Below are positions 46,978 through 57,294 of a stretch of 64,000 bases of DNA, one piece after another (the stretch's first letter is position 1; every line of letters begins with the position of its first letter). The notes under the pieces are model-generated. The model did not search any database. It was not told the DNA's origin and saw nothing but the letters and a program-made list of their open reading frames with translations. The stretch covers positions 56,372,914 to 56,436,913 of the forward strand of contig NC_016132.3 in assembly GCF_000005505.3 (NCBI RefSeq). The letters are read 5' to 3'. The stretch is from Brachypodium distachyon. Its lineage: Eukaryota; Streptophyta; Magnoliopsida; Poales; Poaceae. Position numbers and translations under genes: made by a program.

Positions 46978-49230
46978 ATGGCTTCTTCGTCTCGCGATGC
47001 CGCTGCCGTCGACCCCGCTGCTCAGCACACCGAGGAGGAGACGGGCTCGGAGCGAGCCGGCTGGGAAGGGTCCGACGTTTCGTCGGCGGACATCGAGTGG
47101 CTCCGCCGCACCCGTCGGATCCCGGAGGAGGTGGAGTGCCGGATCCCCGGCGACGAGGTCGTGCCGACGCCCGAACTCGGTGAGCATGTCGTCTTTCTTG
47201 CTCACGTTGAACCAGGATTCGCTCTGCCGGCTAGCGATTTCACTAGGAAGTTCCTAGATTTCTTTGGCCTTCTACCGCACCACCTTCCGGCAAATGCCAT
47301 CCTTACTCTTTCGGCATTTGTCACTTGTTGTGAAGCTTATCTCAGCCTCTGGCCTTCCATTGACTTGTGGGCCATGTACCTCATGTTCCGGCCCCAAGTC
47401 CTTCCCGACAAAGACAATCCCGACGGCGCTAAGCCCATGACTCAGTGCGGCGCCGCCACCGTCATACCCCGCCGAGGTTCAGCCTTCTCTCGGATCCAAG
47501 GTCTTGAGTCCTGCAAGAAATGGCTCAAGACTTTCTTCTACGTCAAGAACTCCTCCGACACCGAAAAGATCAATTTGCCTGGATTTGCAGTTGGCCCTCC
47601 GGAGGAGAAGAAAAACTGGAAGTACGATCCCAAGGATAGTCTTCCCGAGATCAACGAGATTCATGCCGGCATCCTCGAGCTCAATGCGAACGGGATGACG
47701 GCCGATGATCTGCTGGCGACCTTCGTGTACCGGCGGTTATGCCTGCTCCAGCGCCGGACACATAAGATGTGTTTCTATAGCGGCTAGTTTGACCATAACC
47801 GGGTATCAACTGTCCGGCTAGACAAGCTTGAAGTCCGGCGCCGAGTTAAGGCGACCGCGAAGAGGAGCTTGTCCGAGCACTGGTCCTGGGGTATGCCGAC
47901 ATTCAGCCGGAAGCACCGTCCGCCCCCGGTAAGTTTTTGTTTGCATGTGTCTTCTATTCTTATCCGACGTGATGATTATGACAGCTTTCATCTGATAACG
48001 ACTTATCTCAACGCAACTTGATTCCTTTGTGCAGAGGTTTACCCTTCAGCGCAATGAAGATGGGAATTTCCCGGACAAACGCTTTGGGAAGGAGCGCTTG
48101 ACCATCGACTAGGAAGATCCGGACTCAGAGGATCACATGCCGATTGCTCATGCCGGCCCCCGTCGCACCGAAGGTAAAGGCATTCGACATTTAGAAACAC
48201 TTATCATCAAAATGCTCACGCCCGCATCAATCTGGGAACAGTTGACTCGGATGATCCCGCCGATGCCATGGCATCGGGTCCGGCGGCTGCTGCGGCGCCG
48301 GCCCGTGAAAAGTGCATCGCTGAGAAGGACCTTCCGAGGACCGTGAAGTGGAAGAAAACCGCCGGGCGGCAACCAAAGCCGAAGCCCCTGGTCGTTGGGT
48401 AAGTTTTACTGCATTTCTATCCTTGATGTCGGTTTTCTTCTTAACCATCAAGAACGTAACAAATTTTCATTCCTGCAGGGAGGCTCTGACGGCCACTCAG
48501 TCTCAGACGTGCATTGCGTCTGGGATCCCGGCAGCCCCGTCTCCGCGGGCCAAGCCAGCAACTCAGGCCACGGGAGAGACCGAGACCGCTGCAGATCCGA
48601 CATCTCCCATCCGGGATGTCGGCCCGAGCATCGACACTTCGAGTGTCGCCCAAGCCGGGATGTCTGCGGCCGAGACTTCGGCAGCCGGGGCTGCTCCTTC
48701 ATCGGTAGCAGCTAAGACGCAAACACAGCCGCAAGCCACGGAGGTTCCTCAACAGCTGGCGACACAGGCCCAAGGACCCCCAAGGACAGCAAACGACGTC
48801 CACACCGCCATCGCTGCCACCGCAGCCGCAAGCTACCCAACTAGTGGCTACGCAAGCTAGGAGGACTAGGAGCTCCGTCATCCCGACGGGACAAGCGCCT
48901 CCGAGTTCCTCCAGCTCGCAGTCCGTCCGGGGTAACCAGGGGGTTCCCCTTAGGACAAGCGGGCATAGCTGGGAGTTGCTCGGCCAGTTCGTGATGGACT
49001 GGAACAGCGCCGATAGCTATGAGGTGAACTCCTGCACTATGCAGACGGCACGGCAGAGCCCTCTGGTAGGGCCGGCACCTGCGGGGGCGACTCCGGAGTC
49101 CGTGTCGGCCCGGATGTTCCAGGCAAGGGTCGCCTTGTTTGAGTCCAGCCGCGCTGCTGAGGTACGAAGAATTCCTTTGAAGTTTTTTACTCTAATTCTA
49201 GTATCCATACTGCTAGTCCCTGAGGTTTAG
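46978..49230 (+). pseudogene. Antisense 'gypsy-type transposon' (PF04195-like) gene in the retroelement
   Basis: The ATG at 46978 starts MASSSRDAAAVDPAAQHTEE. The following segments (DFTRKFLDFFGLLPHHLPAN, LTLSAFVTCCEAYLSLWPSI, then MYLMFRPQ) resemble the 'putative gypsy type transposon' domain that is frequent in cereal LTR elements. The gene appears spliced: a clear GT-AG intron at 47929-48034 and another near 48398-48478 ending TTCCTGCAG. Frame continuity is lost through in-frame TAG codons at 47785 and shortly after 48100, so no full product is made. Its strand is opposite to gag. Function of this domain is not established. Confidence 0.7.
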
Positions 49231-49871
49231 GGTGAGTAAGAATTAGTCTGCCTGAAGCTTATCTTAGAAAACTTCAAACACTAATTCCCCGAGATTTAGG
49301 CCGGGTTTAGAATAATTGGCCTAAAGCTTAAAGACTTCAAACACTTTTTTCCCGAGATTCGGGCCGGTTTAGAATAGTTGGCCTAAAGCTTAAAAACTTC
49401 AAACACTTATTCCCCGAGATTCAGGCCGGATTTAGAATAGTCGGCCTAAAGCTGACAGGTGCTGACCTCCCACTGTAATAGGATTAACTGTGGATTACCG
49501 TTTTTTCAGTCTTGCATGAATAAGCGCACCGCCACCTTCAAGATCCTGCTGGCGAAGCATAAGAAGCTGGCGGCGGAGCACAAGGCTTTGGTAGCTGAGC
49601 ACTAGAATAAGGGTAAATACATTTCCGCCGACATAGAAATTATGTCTGAGAATTAATGTACTGTGAAAACTGATACGTGATTTTGTTCACAACCGGGGAC
49701 GACGCTCAAGTGTCGGAGCTCTTGAAGCGCGTCGCAGAAGTGCAAGGTATAATCTCATTCTTATCTCGGCTCCCATCCATTTTAAACTTGAGCTCTTGTA
49801 ACGCACGTCTTCCAAACAGATGAGAAGGCCCGGCTGGTGGAACAGCACCGGGATGAGGTGCCCGGCTGAGG

Positions 49872-50826
49872 TGTAACATCCCAAAATTTTCCCATTTTGG
49901 AATGTTAAATAAAATATTTATTTTATTTTAAATATTGGTTATGGAAATATTTTGGTTGTGAAATTCCGAAGGATTTTGAATTTTTACGACTTATTTAAAA
50001 TTTTTCACACCATGTTTGAATATTCAACAAATTATACAACATGGTTGAGAGATTTATGTAAGTTCAAAGTATTGTATTTGGACCCATTTGCATCTTATCA
50101 GTTTATATGGAATTTTTTTATCTTAGTAAATCCTATTTTCTTTTTGAAGGATTTATTAACATCCCAAGTTTCCAAATTTGGATGCAATGACCAACTGAGA
50201 GCATCGTTGGAATTTGTGAATCGATTATAAATGCTTCCAACATTTATTTAAATGTTAAAGAGAGGGAATAATTTGACTTTCCTGGTTATAAGACTGGAAA
50301 CATATTCAATGTTCACCCATGTTTTCTTGATTTTTATTTTGTCATGTTCGTTTTGTTTTCGAGAACAAGTTATCAAATATTCGAGAAGAGGATAACGCGA
50401 CATTCTCATGTGCAAATGTTATACCAACATTTATTCCATCGTTGAGAGTGGGATAACGTGACTTTCCAAATATATATAGTTGGAGCATTTGCAATGGTCT
50501 ACGAAATGTGTGATTTGGTGTTATAAATCTATTTGGGAATCTATTTAACCATATAAATATTATAAGATTTTATTTGGAGTCCAACCCAATCGAGTATTTA
50601 GCTAAGGAAGGGTTTTAGTGGAAAGTATGCCAACCCAATATTTTATTGGAGTTTAAACTAGTTTATGAAACAAAGGTTTCATAATAGATTTCAAAATCTA
50701 TTTTATTTATTATTTATAAAGCCCTAATGGCATTTATATAAGCAAAAGTATTTTTACTTATTTTATTTTGAAAGGATTCAAGTCCCAAAAGCTCACACTT
50801 TGGAGGATTTGAATTTACATAACAGC
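49872..50826. mobile_element. AT-rich LTR-like insert
   Basis: Base composition changes abruptly. The segment opens TGTAACATCCCAAAATTTTC, a start seen in LTRs of other cereal retroelements, and ends near TTACATAACA. It interrupts the GC-rich interior of the outer element. No coding capacity and no clear target duplication, so it may be a solo LTR or a fragment. Confidence 0.5.
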
Positions 50827-50899
50827 ATTGACTTCCTCTCCCGCCTGCGCTGACTTTGCTTATCAGTCGGCTCCGTGATAAAGATCATGTAGCTCTGGT

Positions 50900-53414
50900 G
50901 GTGCTCCTTGTACTCATTTCTTCTGGCATATTCGGGTACCTTGGTCTTCCACCTGGTTGACAGCATTGTTCGTCGGAGGGGGTCCCTGGATCTGGGCGTT
51001 AGCGCCTGTGAGCGGCGGGGGAGGGGGCAGCCGACTTGCCTCGCCCTTCTCAGCCCGTTGCATCCAGCTGCATTGCCGAGTTGTGTGATTCGCCGGTTTG
51101 CTGGGGTTAGTCGTGTGAAAACGACAAGGCTGATCCAGCATCATCTCGAACGTGTACTTCTACTTATCTTGCCAGGGCTTCTTTTGCTCTCCCTTCTTGG
51201 CCCACTGCTGATTCCCAGTCTTTCGACGCTGGCTAAAGCCGGCATCAAGTTGATCTTGAATTGCAGCGACATGGGCTGGCCCGTACCGGTAATCCGGCCT
51301 GTCGTCCCTTCTCTTATTGCGGTGATCTTGATGATCATTCCTCCGGAATGCCCCAGCAGGATTGTATGTCGGCTGCTCTCTTTGCGGTTCTGCCGGCATC
51401 AGTGATGGCTGAGTCGGGTCACCGAGCGCATACATGTCGGCGATCTTGATCATTTCGGACAGAGTGGCCGCCATTTCTCTTTGCAGCTTCTGCCATAACA
51501 TGTTGTCATGTCGGCATTCTTGAGCAAACCACGCTATGGCCTGCGATTTCACTATCCCTTCACAGAAGTTGCGGAGGTTGTTCCATCTCGTCAGATAATC
51601 CCGGTCAGTCTCGTTGTCCCTTTGCTTGCACATGGACAGCTGCTGAGGGCGATTAGGCCTCTTGTAACTGCTGGTGAAATTGCTGACAAAAGCTTCTTCA
51701 AAGTCTATCCAGCAATTGATGCTGCCTTTCGGCAAATTGTTCAGCCAGACCCTGGCCGGCCCTACCAGCATCTGGGGTACATAGCGTACCGCCCATCTGC
51801 GATTGCCGCCTGCCACATGCACCGCAGTGACTTAGTCTTCCAACCAATCTTCCGGCTTAGTACGGCCATCATATGTTCTCGTACCCCTGGGCAACTGAAA
51901 ACCCTAGGCTGGTGTCTCCCTCATGATCCGGTGTGCGAAACAACGCGGTCCCGGAGGGCCTTGTTCTTCGAAAAGCTCCGACAGATAGATTCTGTTGAGC
52001 CGATGCCGGGCATCCAGCGGCGACACTTACCTGTTCCCTACCTGGGCTCCGAGCGGGCCGATATTATCACGTTCTAGCCTGAGATAACCTTCATCACCGA
52101 TGGCCGAGTACCCGTCATCGTAACGGTCTGGCCGGCGATCTTCACCTCGATACAGGGGGTGGCGCCCGACACACTGCTGTCTGCAGCAGTATTGGGTGCC
52201 GGACCCCGAGGTTGGTGTCCATGACCGGCCGAGCGACGCTCTTGCTGGTCTCGGCGATTGTTGCCGAGACGCAGACCACTTTCGATGTCATCAACTCTCC
52301 TGACCATTTCTTTCTCGGCCAAGGCCAGATCATAGCGCTCTAATCGCTTATCTCGGCCTGAGTTGACACTCTTGTCTCTCTTGCCACAAGGCGAGGAGGC
52401 TTGTTTGTCAACCCGACCATCAGCGCCCGCGGCCGAGTGAATGACTTGAGATGCACCAGGCTTGCCGTGCACCCTCATCTATGCCTCATTCTGCTCGTTA
52501 GCTGTGCGGAGCAACTCCTTTACGCGCAACTGCTACAATCGGAGCGCCTCTCCCGTGAGATTTGGCAACTCTTCTGCTGCAGCCTCGGCGGCCCTGAGAT
52601 TTTTAACAGGGGTGTTGTATTTCGGCTTCAGTGCCAAGGCAAAACTTGCCGACACCGCGATCATCCCCCTTCCATCTCTAGCTATCTCGGCGTTCAGGTT
52701 CCTGCCACGGTTACGCACTTTCCAAACTCGACAAGGGTTAGTCAATGCGGTAGAATTGAGACCATGTGCTTTGTTATACTCACGAAGCGAAATATCAAGC
52801 TCTTGCTGAGCACGAGCCACGTCGACAGCTTCTTGCAGCAGTTTCTGGCGCACCAACTCCAACTCAGCCTGCAGCTGGGCCGGGTTAGCGTTTGACACCA
52901 CCGACGCGGTCAGCCGTTTGATGGCGGCCTAGAGCTGAGCCGGCTTTGGCGGCAGAGCTGACGTGCCGGCTTGAGCAACTATGTTCTCCGGCTTCTCCAT
53001 GGGAAACTTTGCCGTTCTGCCGGATTTGCTTGGGACCGTGCCACTCTCGGCAGCGCCCTTGCCAGCATCACCGCCATGAGCCGTCACCATGACCTCCTCA
53101 CGGTCAGCGGGGCAGTCGACATGCCGGCCGCGAACCGTGCAGACGGTGGGGGGATCTTCGGCCACCACCATATGCTCGGGGTACCTGCAAGTACTGTCAG
53201 TGGCGACATAAACCTCATGCATGGCAAAGTTGATGAAACGGCCTGCGCGGGGAAACGGTGCGTTGTTGAAGCAGCCGGCGTTGTTGTCGATGAAGCCCAG
53301 AGAGCCGAATCTCTGGACCAAACCGGAGACCACGCGCTCTCCGGTGATGAGGAAGCTTCCCGTCCAGATGAAAATTCCAGCCAGCGCCGTTGCTGGCCCC
53401 ACGGTGGACGCCAA
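50900..53414 (-). pseudogene. Degraded gypsy gag polyprotein
   Basis: Fragments in several minus-strand frames. At 52901-52533 a coiled-coil-like stretch (ELELVRQKLLQEAVDVARAQ) is typical of the start of cereal gypsy gag. At 51822-51160 lies the gag core: VGPARVWLNNLPKGSINCWI, then FEEAFVSNF and DRDYLTRWNNLRN. Stops and frame changes separate the pieces, so no functional capsid protein is expected. It begins directly after the LTR at 53415, consistent with minus orientation. Confidence 0.8.
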
Positions 53415-53415
53415 C

Positions 53416-54230
53416 TGTCATGGTGGTGTCACGGCAGATGCCATATGATGGCTTATGTTGAGGCCGATGGACGAAGGAGGATCCGGAGGAGGGATGACGT
53501 GATGAGAAACACGCACAAACACTAGAACACACACACGGTTTACCCAGGTTCGGAGCCCTCTTGTTGAGGTAAAACTCATACTCCTGCTTGCTTGTATTTG
53601 CCGAGATACCAAGATCGACAATGGTGCTCCTTGAGCAGTTTTCTTGAGGAGGAAGAAGAAGAAGAAGAAGGGGAAAACCCTAGATGACTAAGTGAAGCCC
53701 CTCTCCTGGGAGGGGTAGTGCCCCTATTTATGGACCGCCCACGTGACACTGACATGTGGACCAAAGCTTAATGTTATCTTCTACGGGCCCCGCCGAGCAC
53801 GTCCTTCGGTTCCCTCTGGAGCGCACGGCAGGGGACAAAGCAGCTTTACTTTTCCTGGCGCCCGGCAACACGTACAGTGACCACGCGCCGGCTTCCGTCA
53901 CTGATTCTCTTTCGGTGCTTCTTTGCGCAGTCGCCTGATACCGAGACGTAAGCAACGACTGCTTTCCTGTGATAAAGAGGACGCTGCTTTACATTGCGCC
54001 ATGTGATAAGGATGAGACCGTTTGCACATCTCGGCACCGGCCGAGATCGGAGTACTTGTGCTTATCCTGCAATCACATAAGACAAGATAGAGGTGCCGGC
54101 ATGTACGTGGTATGCCATCCTGATATTAGTTTGGCTTAAGGATGCCGGCGCACATGCTTGTGCCGGCTTTGCCTTCGTCATCTCGGCTAATATGTGCCGT
54201 CTCGTCCCTATCCGGGGTCATCCCCCGACA
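53416..54230 (-). repeat. LTR (upstream copy in element orientation)
   Basis: Minus-strand start TGTCGGGGGATGACC at 54230; end ACCACCATGACA at 53416. Near-identical to 43945-44754. A few substitutions and a small length change in the GAA tract are visible, meaning the insertion is not brand new. Confidence 0.9.
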
Positions 54231-54235
54231 AACGA
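54231..54235. repeat. 5-bp target-site duplication, right copy
   Basis: AACGA, identical to 43940-43944. Confidence 0.9.
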
Positions 54236-54743
54236 TGATGTGTTCTCGTATTAGATATGCAAGAAAATTGTGTTATAGTTGAATGCATGAACTACTAGAG
54301 TATATGCATGAATTTTTTGTGCAAGTCGGTTTAAAGAGGCAGGCATGTATGGAGTATATCGTATGCAACTATGCAAGAGATGTATGCATCGAGCAATTTT
54401 CGGAAAAATTACAATGTATGTTTTGTACTGAGGATTTTAACACTTTATTTTGTTTGAAATTCATGCTATTACTCAGGTCTGCGGTTGAAGCGATAAATAT
54501 ATTTCGTTCTAAAGTAAGTTTTTTTTAGGGAAGTTCTCTAAAGTAAGTACCATGAAAACCCTAATAAATACCCGGGCTAGAAGAGGAGTTCTTGACGAGC
54601 ACGGTTCGGCCCACGCTACAGCGAGAGAGGATCCAAAACCCCGACCGGCGAGACTTACAGAAAGGTTCCAGAAAGCCCCTCCAGAGCGTTCGCCGTTCTT
54701 CTTCCGCCCTTCGTCTGATTGTCTCGCTCGCTCTCTGTGTCAG

Positions 54744-56092
54744 ATGTCTCCGATGTCCAATCGAAGCAGAGGCGCGATTGCCGAGGCAGGGGCACCGCCG
54801 GCGATGCCTCCGCCGCTCCGGACCGTGCACCTGCGCCGGTCGGAGCCGGAGTCGGGGACGGAGACGGCGGCGGCGGCGATCACGGTGGAGGGAGGCGAAG
54901 GGGTGGACCTCGCGCGGGTGGGCCGCGCGCTGGGGCTGGACCCGGCCACCGTCCGCCTCAACGGCTACTACCTCAGCCGCGTCTACGGCGGGTACGTCTC
55001 CTTGGCGGTCAAGTGGCGCGCGCTCATCGACTTTTTCGACGCGCGCGGCCTGCCCGCGGGCGCCCACCCCGCCGCGGCCGTCGCCGTCCAGGGCACGCCT
55101 TTGCCCCCGAGCCCAGGTGCGCCTTCTCTCCTATGCTTCTGCTCTGTGATTACTAGGAGTACTATTTTTCATCGCGCTCGTCTCGTGCTGCCGTGCTCTG
55201 GAGGAGCCGCGAGTTCTCGATTATGCTGGCACTAGACAGCAACAGAAGCGCAGATTGCATGTCTGATCTGTGACATTTGCGGATATGCAAGCTACATTGT
55301 GCAATGCAGATGTCAAGCAGCGACCTTTGGTCTCTGATTCTCTGATACTTGATTTTTTTAGTCAAGTTTCAAATCAATATCAGTAGACAATAGTAGCAAC
55401 CGATTTGAGCAAACCGGAGGCAGTTAGATTAGGAATGAGTAGGGTATATCAATTATCACCAAAGGGTATTCAGATTTTTAACTGCTCAGTTCCTTGCCAA
55501 TATTTTTGTGGTCATATGAATCAGTACCTAGGAGTATATATTTAGTGCTACAAATGTGCTGTTGTGTCAATAGGAGTACTACACTGCAAGAAACTTATTA
55601 CAAAGGAATATTTTTTTAAATGGTCTGAATCTTCAAATGATATTTCTGTTAGAGCCTAGAGATCGCCGGTCCGCAAAGCGGAAGTCCGGATTGGAGACTG
55701 GAAATTGCTCCAAGAGGCTCCAAGACAACAGTTCGACTCTGTCAAAATCTGGCTTAGACCTACTCAGCGATGATATCACCCTTGGATTGAAGAGAAGACT
55801 CAGATTAGACGAGACTACTCCATCTAAGAAGATTAAACAACATGAGTGCAGCTCAGGTGAGTTACAACTCACAGATCTCTCCGAATCTTAACTAATGATT
55901 AGTATTCATAAATACACTGTAACATACTCTGTAATCTGAACGCTGTTTGGTTATTCCTGCATTGCATGATCGATCGATGGAGCAGAAACACAGCAGCCAG
56001 TCAAATTTTCTTGCAGCTTCATCAACGGGCACAGGAAGCGACCACGGGATGAGGAGATAGCTACCTCACTCTCATGCAAGAGAGTCAGGTGA
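54744..56092 (+). CDS. Basic, probably nuclear protein of unknown function
   Basis: Three exons: 54744-55116, 55653-55856 and 55986-56092, joined by GT-AG introns in phase 1, encode 227 aa. I do not recognise the family. The N-terminal part is a compact alanine-rich region with VDLARVGRALGLDPATVRLN, GYYLSRVYGGYVSLAVKWRA and LIDFFDARGLPAG, which reads like a small helical domain. The C-terminal half is polar, with basic clusters that look like nuclear localisation signals (SAKRKSG, GLKRRLRLDE, SKKIKQ, HRKRPRDEE), ending SCKRVR. A TATA-like AATAAATA lies at 54563, about 180 bp upstream. The frame is open back to an ATG at 54552, but that ATG precedes the TATA-like site. The 10.3 kb LTR element ends only about 500 bp upstream. 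Confidence 0.75.
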
Positions 56093-57294
56093 TGCTGATC
56101 TATCTGGCAAATCGGGACTTTAGTTTCACAAGTCATGGTTACTTGAAACAATTGTTAGAGCTATGCTGAAGTAGTGATTCACCATTATGGCCTTGGCCTT
56201 GTAGTTTGGTCTGGAACCTTAGTTCCAGGTTTGGATATAATGCTAGCTGTAACAGTTGTTAGATGGTGTATTTCTTATTTACATATGTGTTCCATATGAT
56301 GCAAAAACTGCAAATGTACTTTGTGTGAACATAATAATAATGGTTGGTGGATGGTGTAAATTTTGCTTGCAAATTGTACTGCCGGTGAATGCCAATCAGT
56401 GCATTTGCTGCATGGTACTAACACCTAAAAATATTTTTTTGTTTAGAAGAAATATACTTATCAATTAGTACAACAACTGCTGCATTTTTATGTGATCTAT
56501 GCTTGTATGTTCAGCCAGGGGTAACTTGATACTACCAGCAGCCAAGTATGACTATACCCATGTAAATTCTTCAGGAATATCAGCCAGCAGCACTGATGAA
56601 GAATTACAAATTGGAGTACATGATAGTTACACAAGACAAAAGAAGAGGCAATACAAGATATCAGCCAGAAATTATAATTGTGCATGTGCATACTTTTGAG
56701 CTTTGCATGTAAATAGCTGAGGAGCACATATAAAACTGAACAAAAGCAAGTTAAGTTTTTAGGAGCAAAGCATTGAACAGAAGACAAACTACATCTCTTG
56801 ATAATTACAGTTAACAGAGAATTTACACAACACATGAGGCAAGAAAAGCCTCATTCTAGGAAATAAGATTACAAGAGCAGAGCTACAACCAAGGTGCCGG
56901 TTAATCGGTCTGCACTCTTAAGACTATTATGACCTTGCATCTTCAAACAAAATACACACGGCAAAACACAGCAATTGATACCTGATGTCTGACTGCAAGT
57001 TCACAGCAACCAAGAATGTAACTCCATTTGAAGCTTTCACGTGGAAGTGTGAAGGATGGAACCAGCAGAGTAAGATAGAGACGCCAGTTACCACTGGAGA
57101 AGTTCAACTATTCTTCCCTTGTGATTCAACAATGCCATCAACTCCCGTCCAACATTTTCTTTCCTTCGTGTACCACCAGGGTAAACTTCCAATGCAATTT
57201 CCGATTCAGCATATCTTATTTTCCCCAAACTCCAAAAGATTTAGTGGAACACGTGGCTGGCACAAATAGAACAGCATTGTGCCACTCATTGCAT
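56093..57294. other. Converging 3' flanks, no gene recognised
   Basis: Lies between the 3' ends of the plus-strand unknown gene and the minus-strand CPR5 gene. AT-rich, probably containing both 3' UTRs. Confidence 0.5.

Larger units (their letters stand above)
43945..54230 (-). mobile_element. Gypsy-class LTR retrotransposon, non-autonomous
   Basis: Direct LTRs of 810 bp (43945-44754) and 815 bp (53416-54230) flank 8.66 kb, with a perfect AACGA duplication. The element reads on the minus strand. After the LTR that ends at 53416 comes TTGGCGTCCACCGTGGGGCC, a primer-binding and leader pattern common in cereal gypsy elements. Before the other LTR is the purine tract GGGGACTAG. A degraded gag lies at 50900-53414, but no protease, reverse transcriptase, RNase H or integrase can be found, so it must have moved with help from other elements. 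The interior also holds an oppositely oriented gene-like unit (46.9-49.2 kb), a nested small LTR element (45.03-46.31 kb) and an AT-rich insert (49.87-50.83 kb). Confidence 0.9.
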
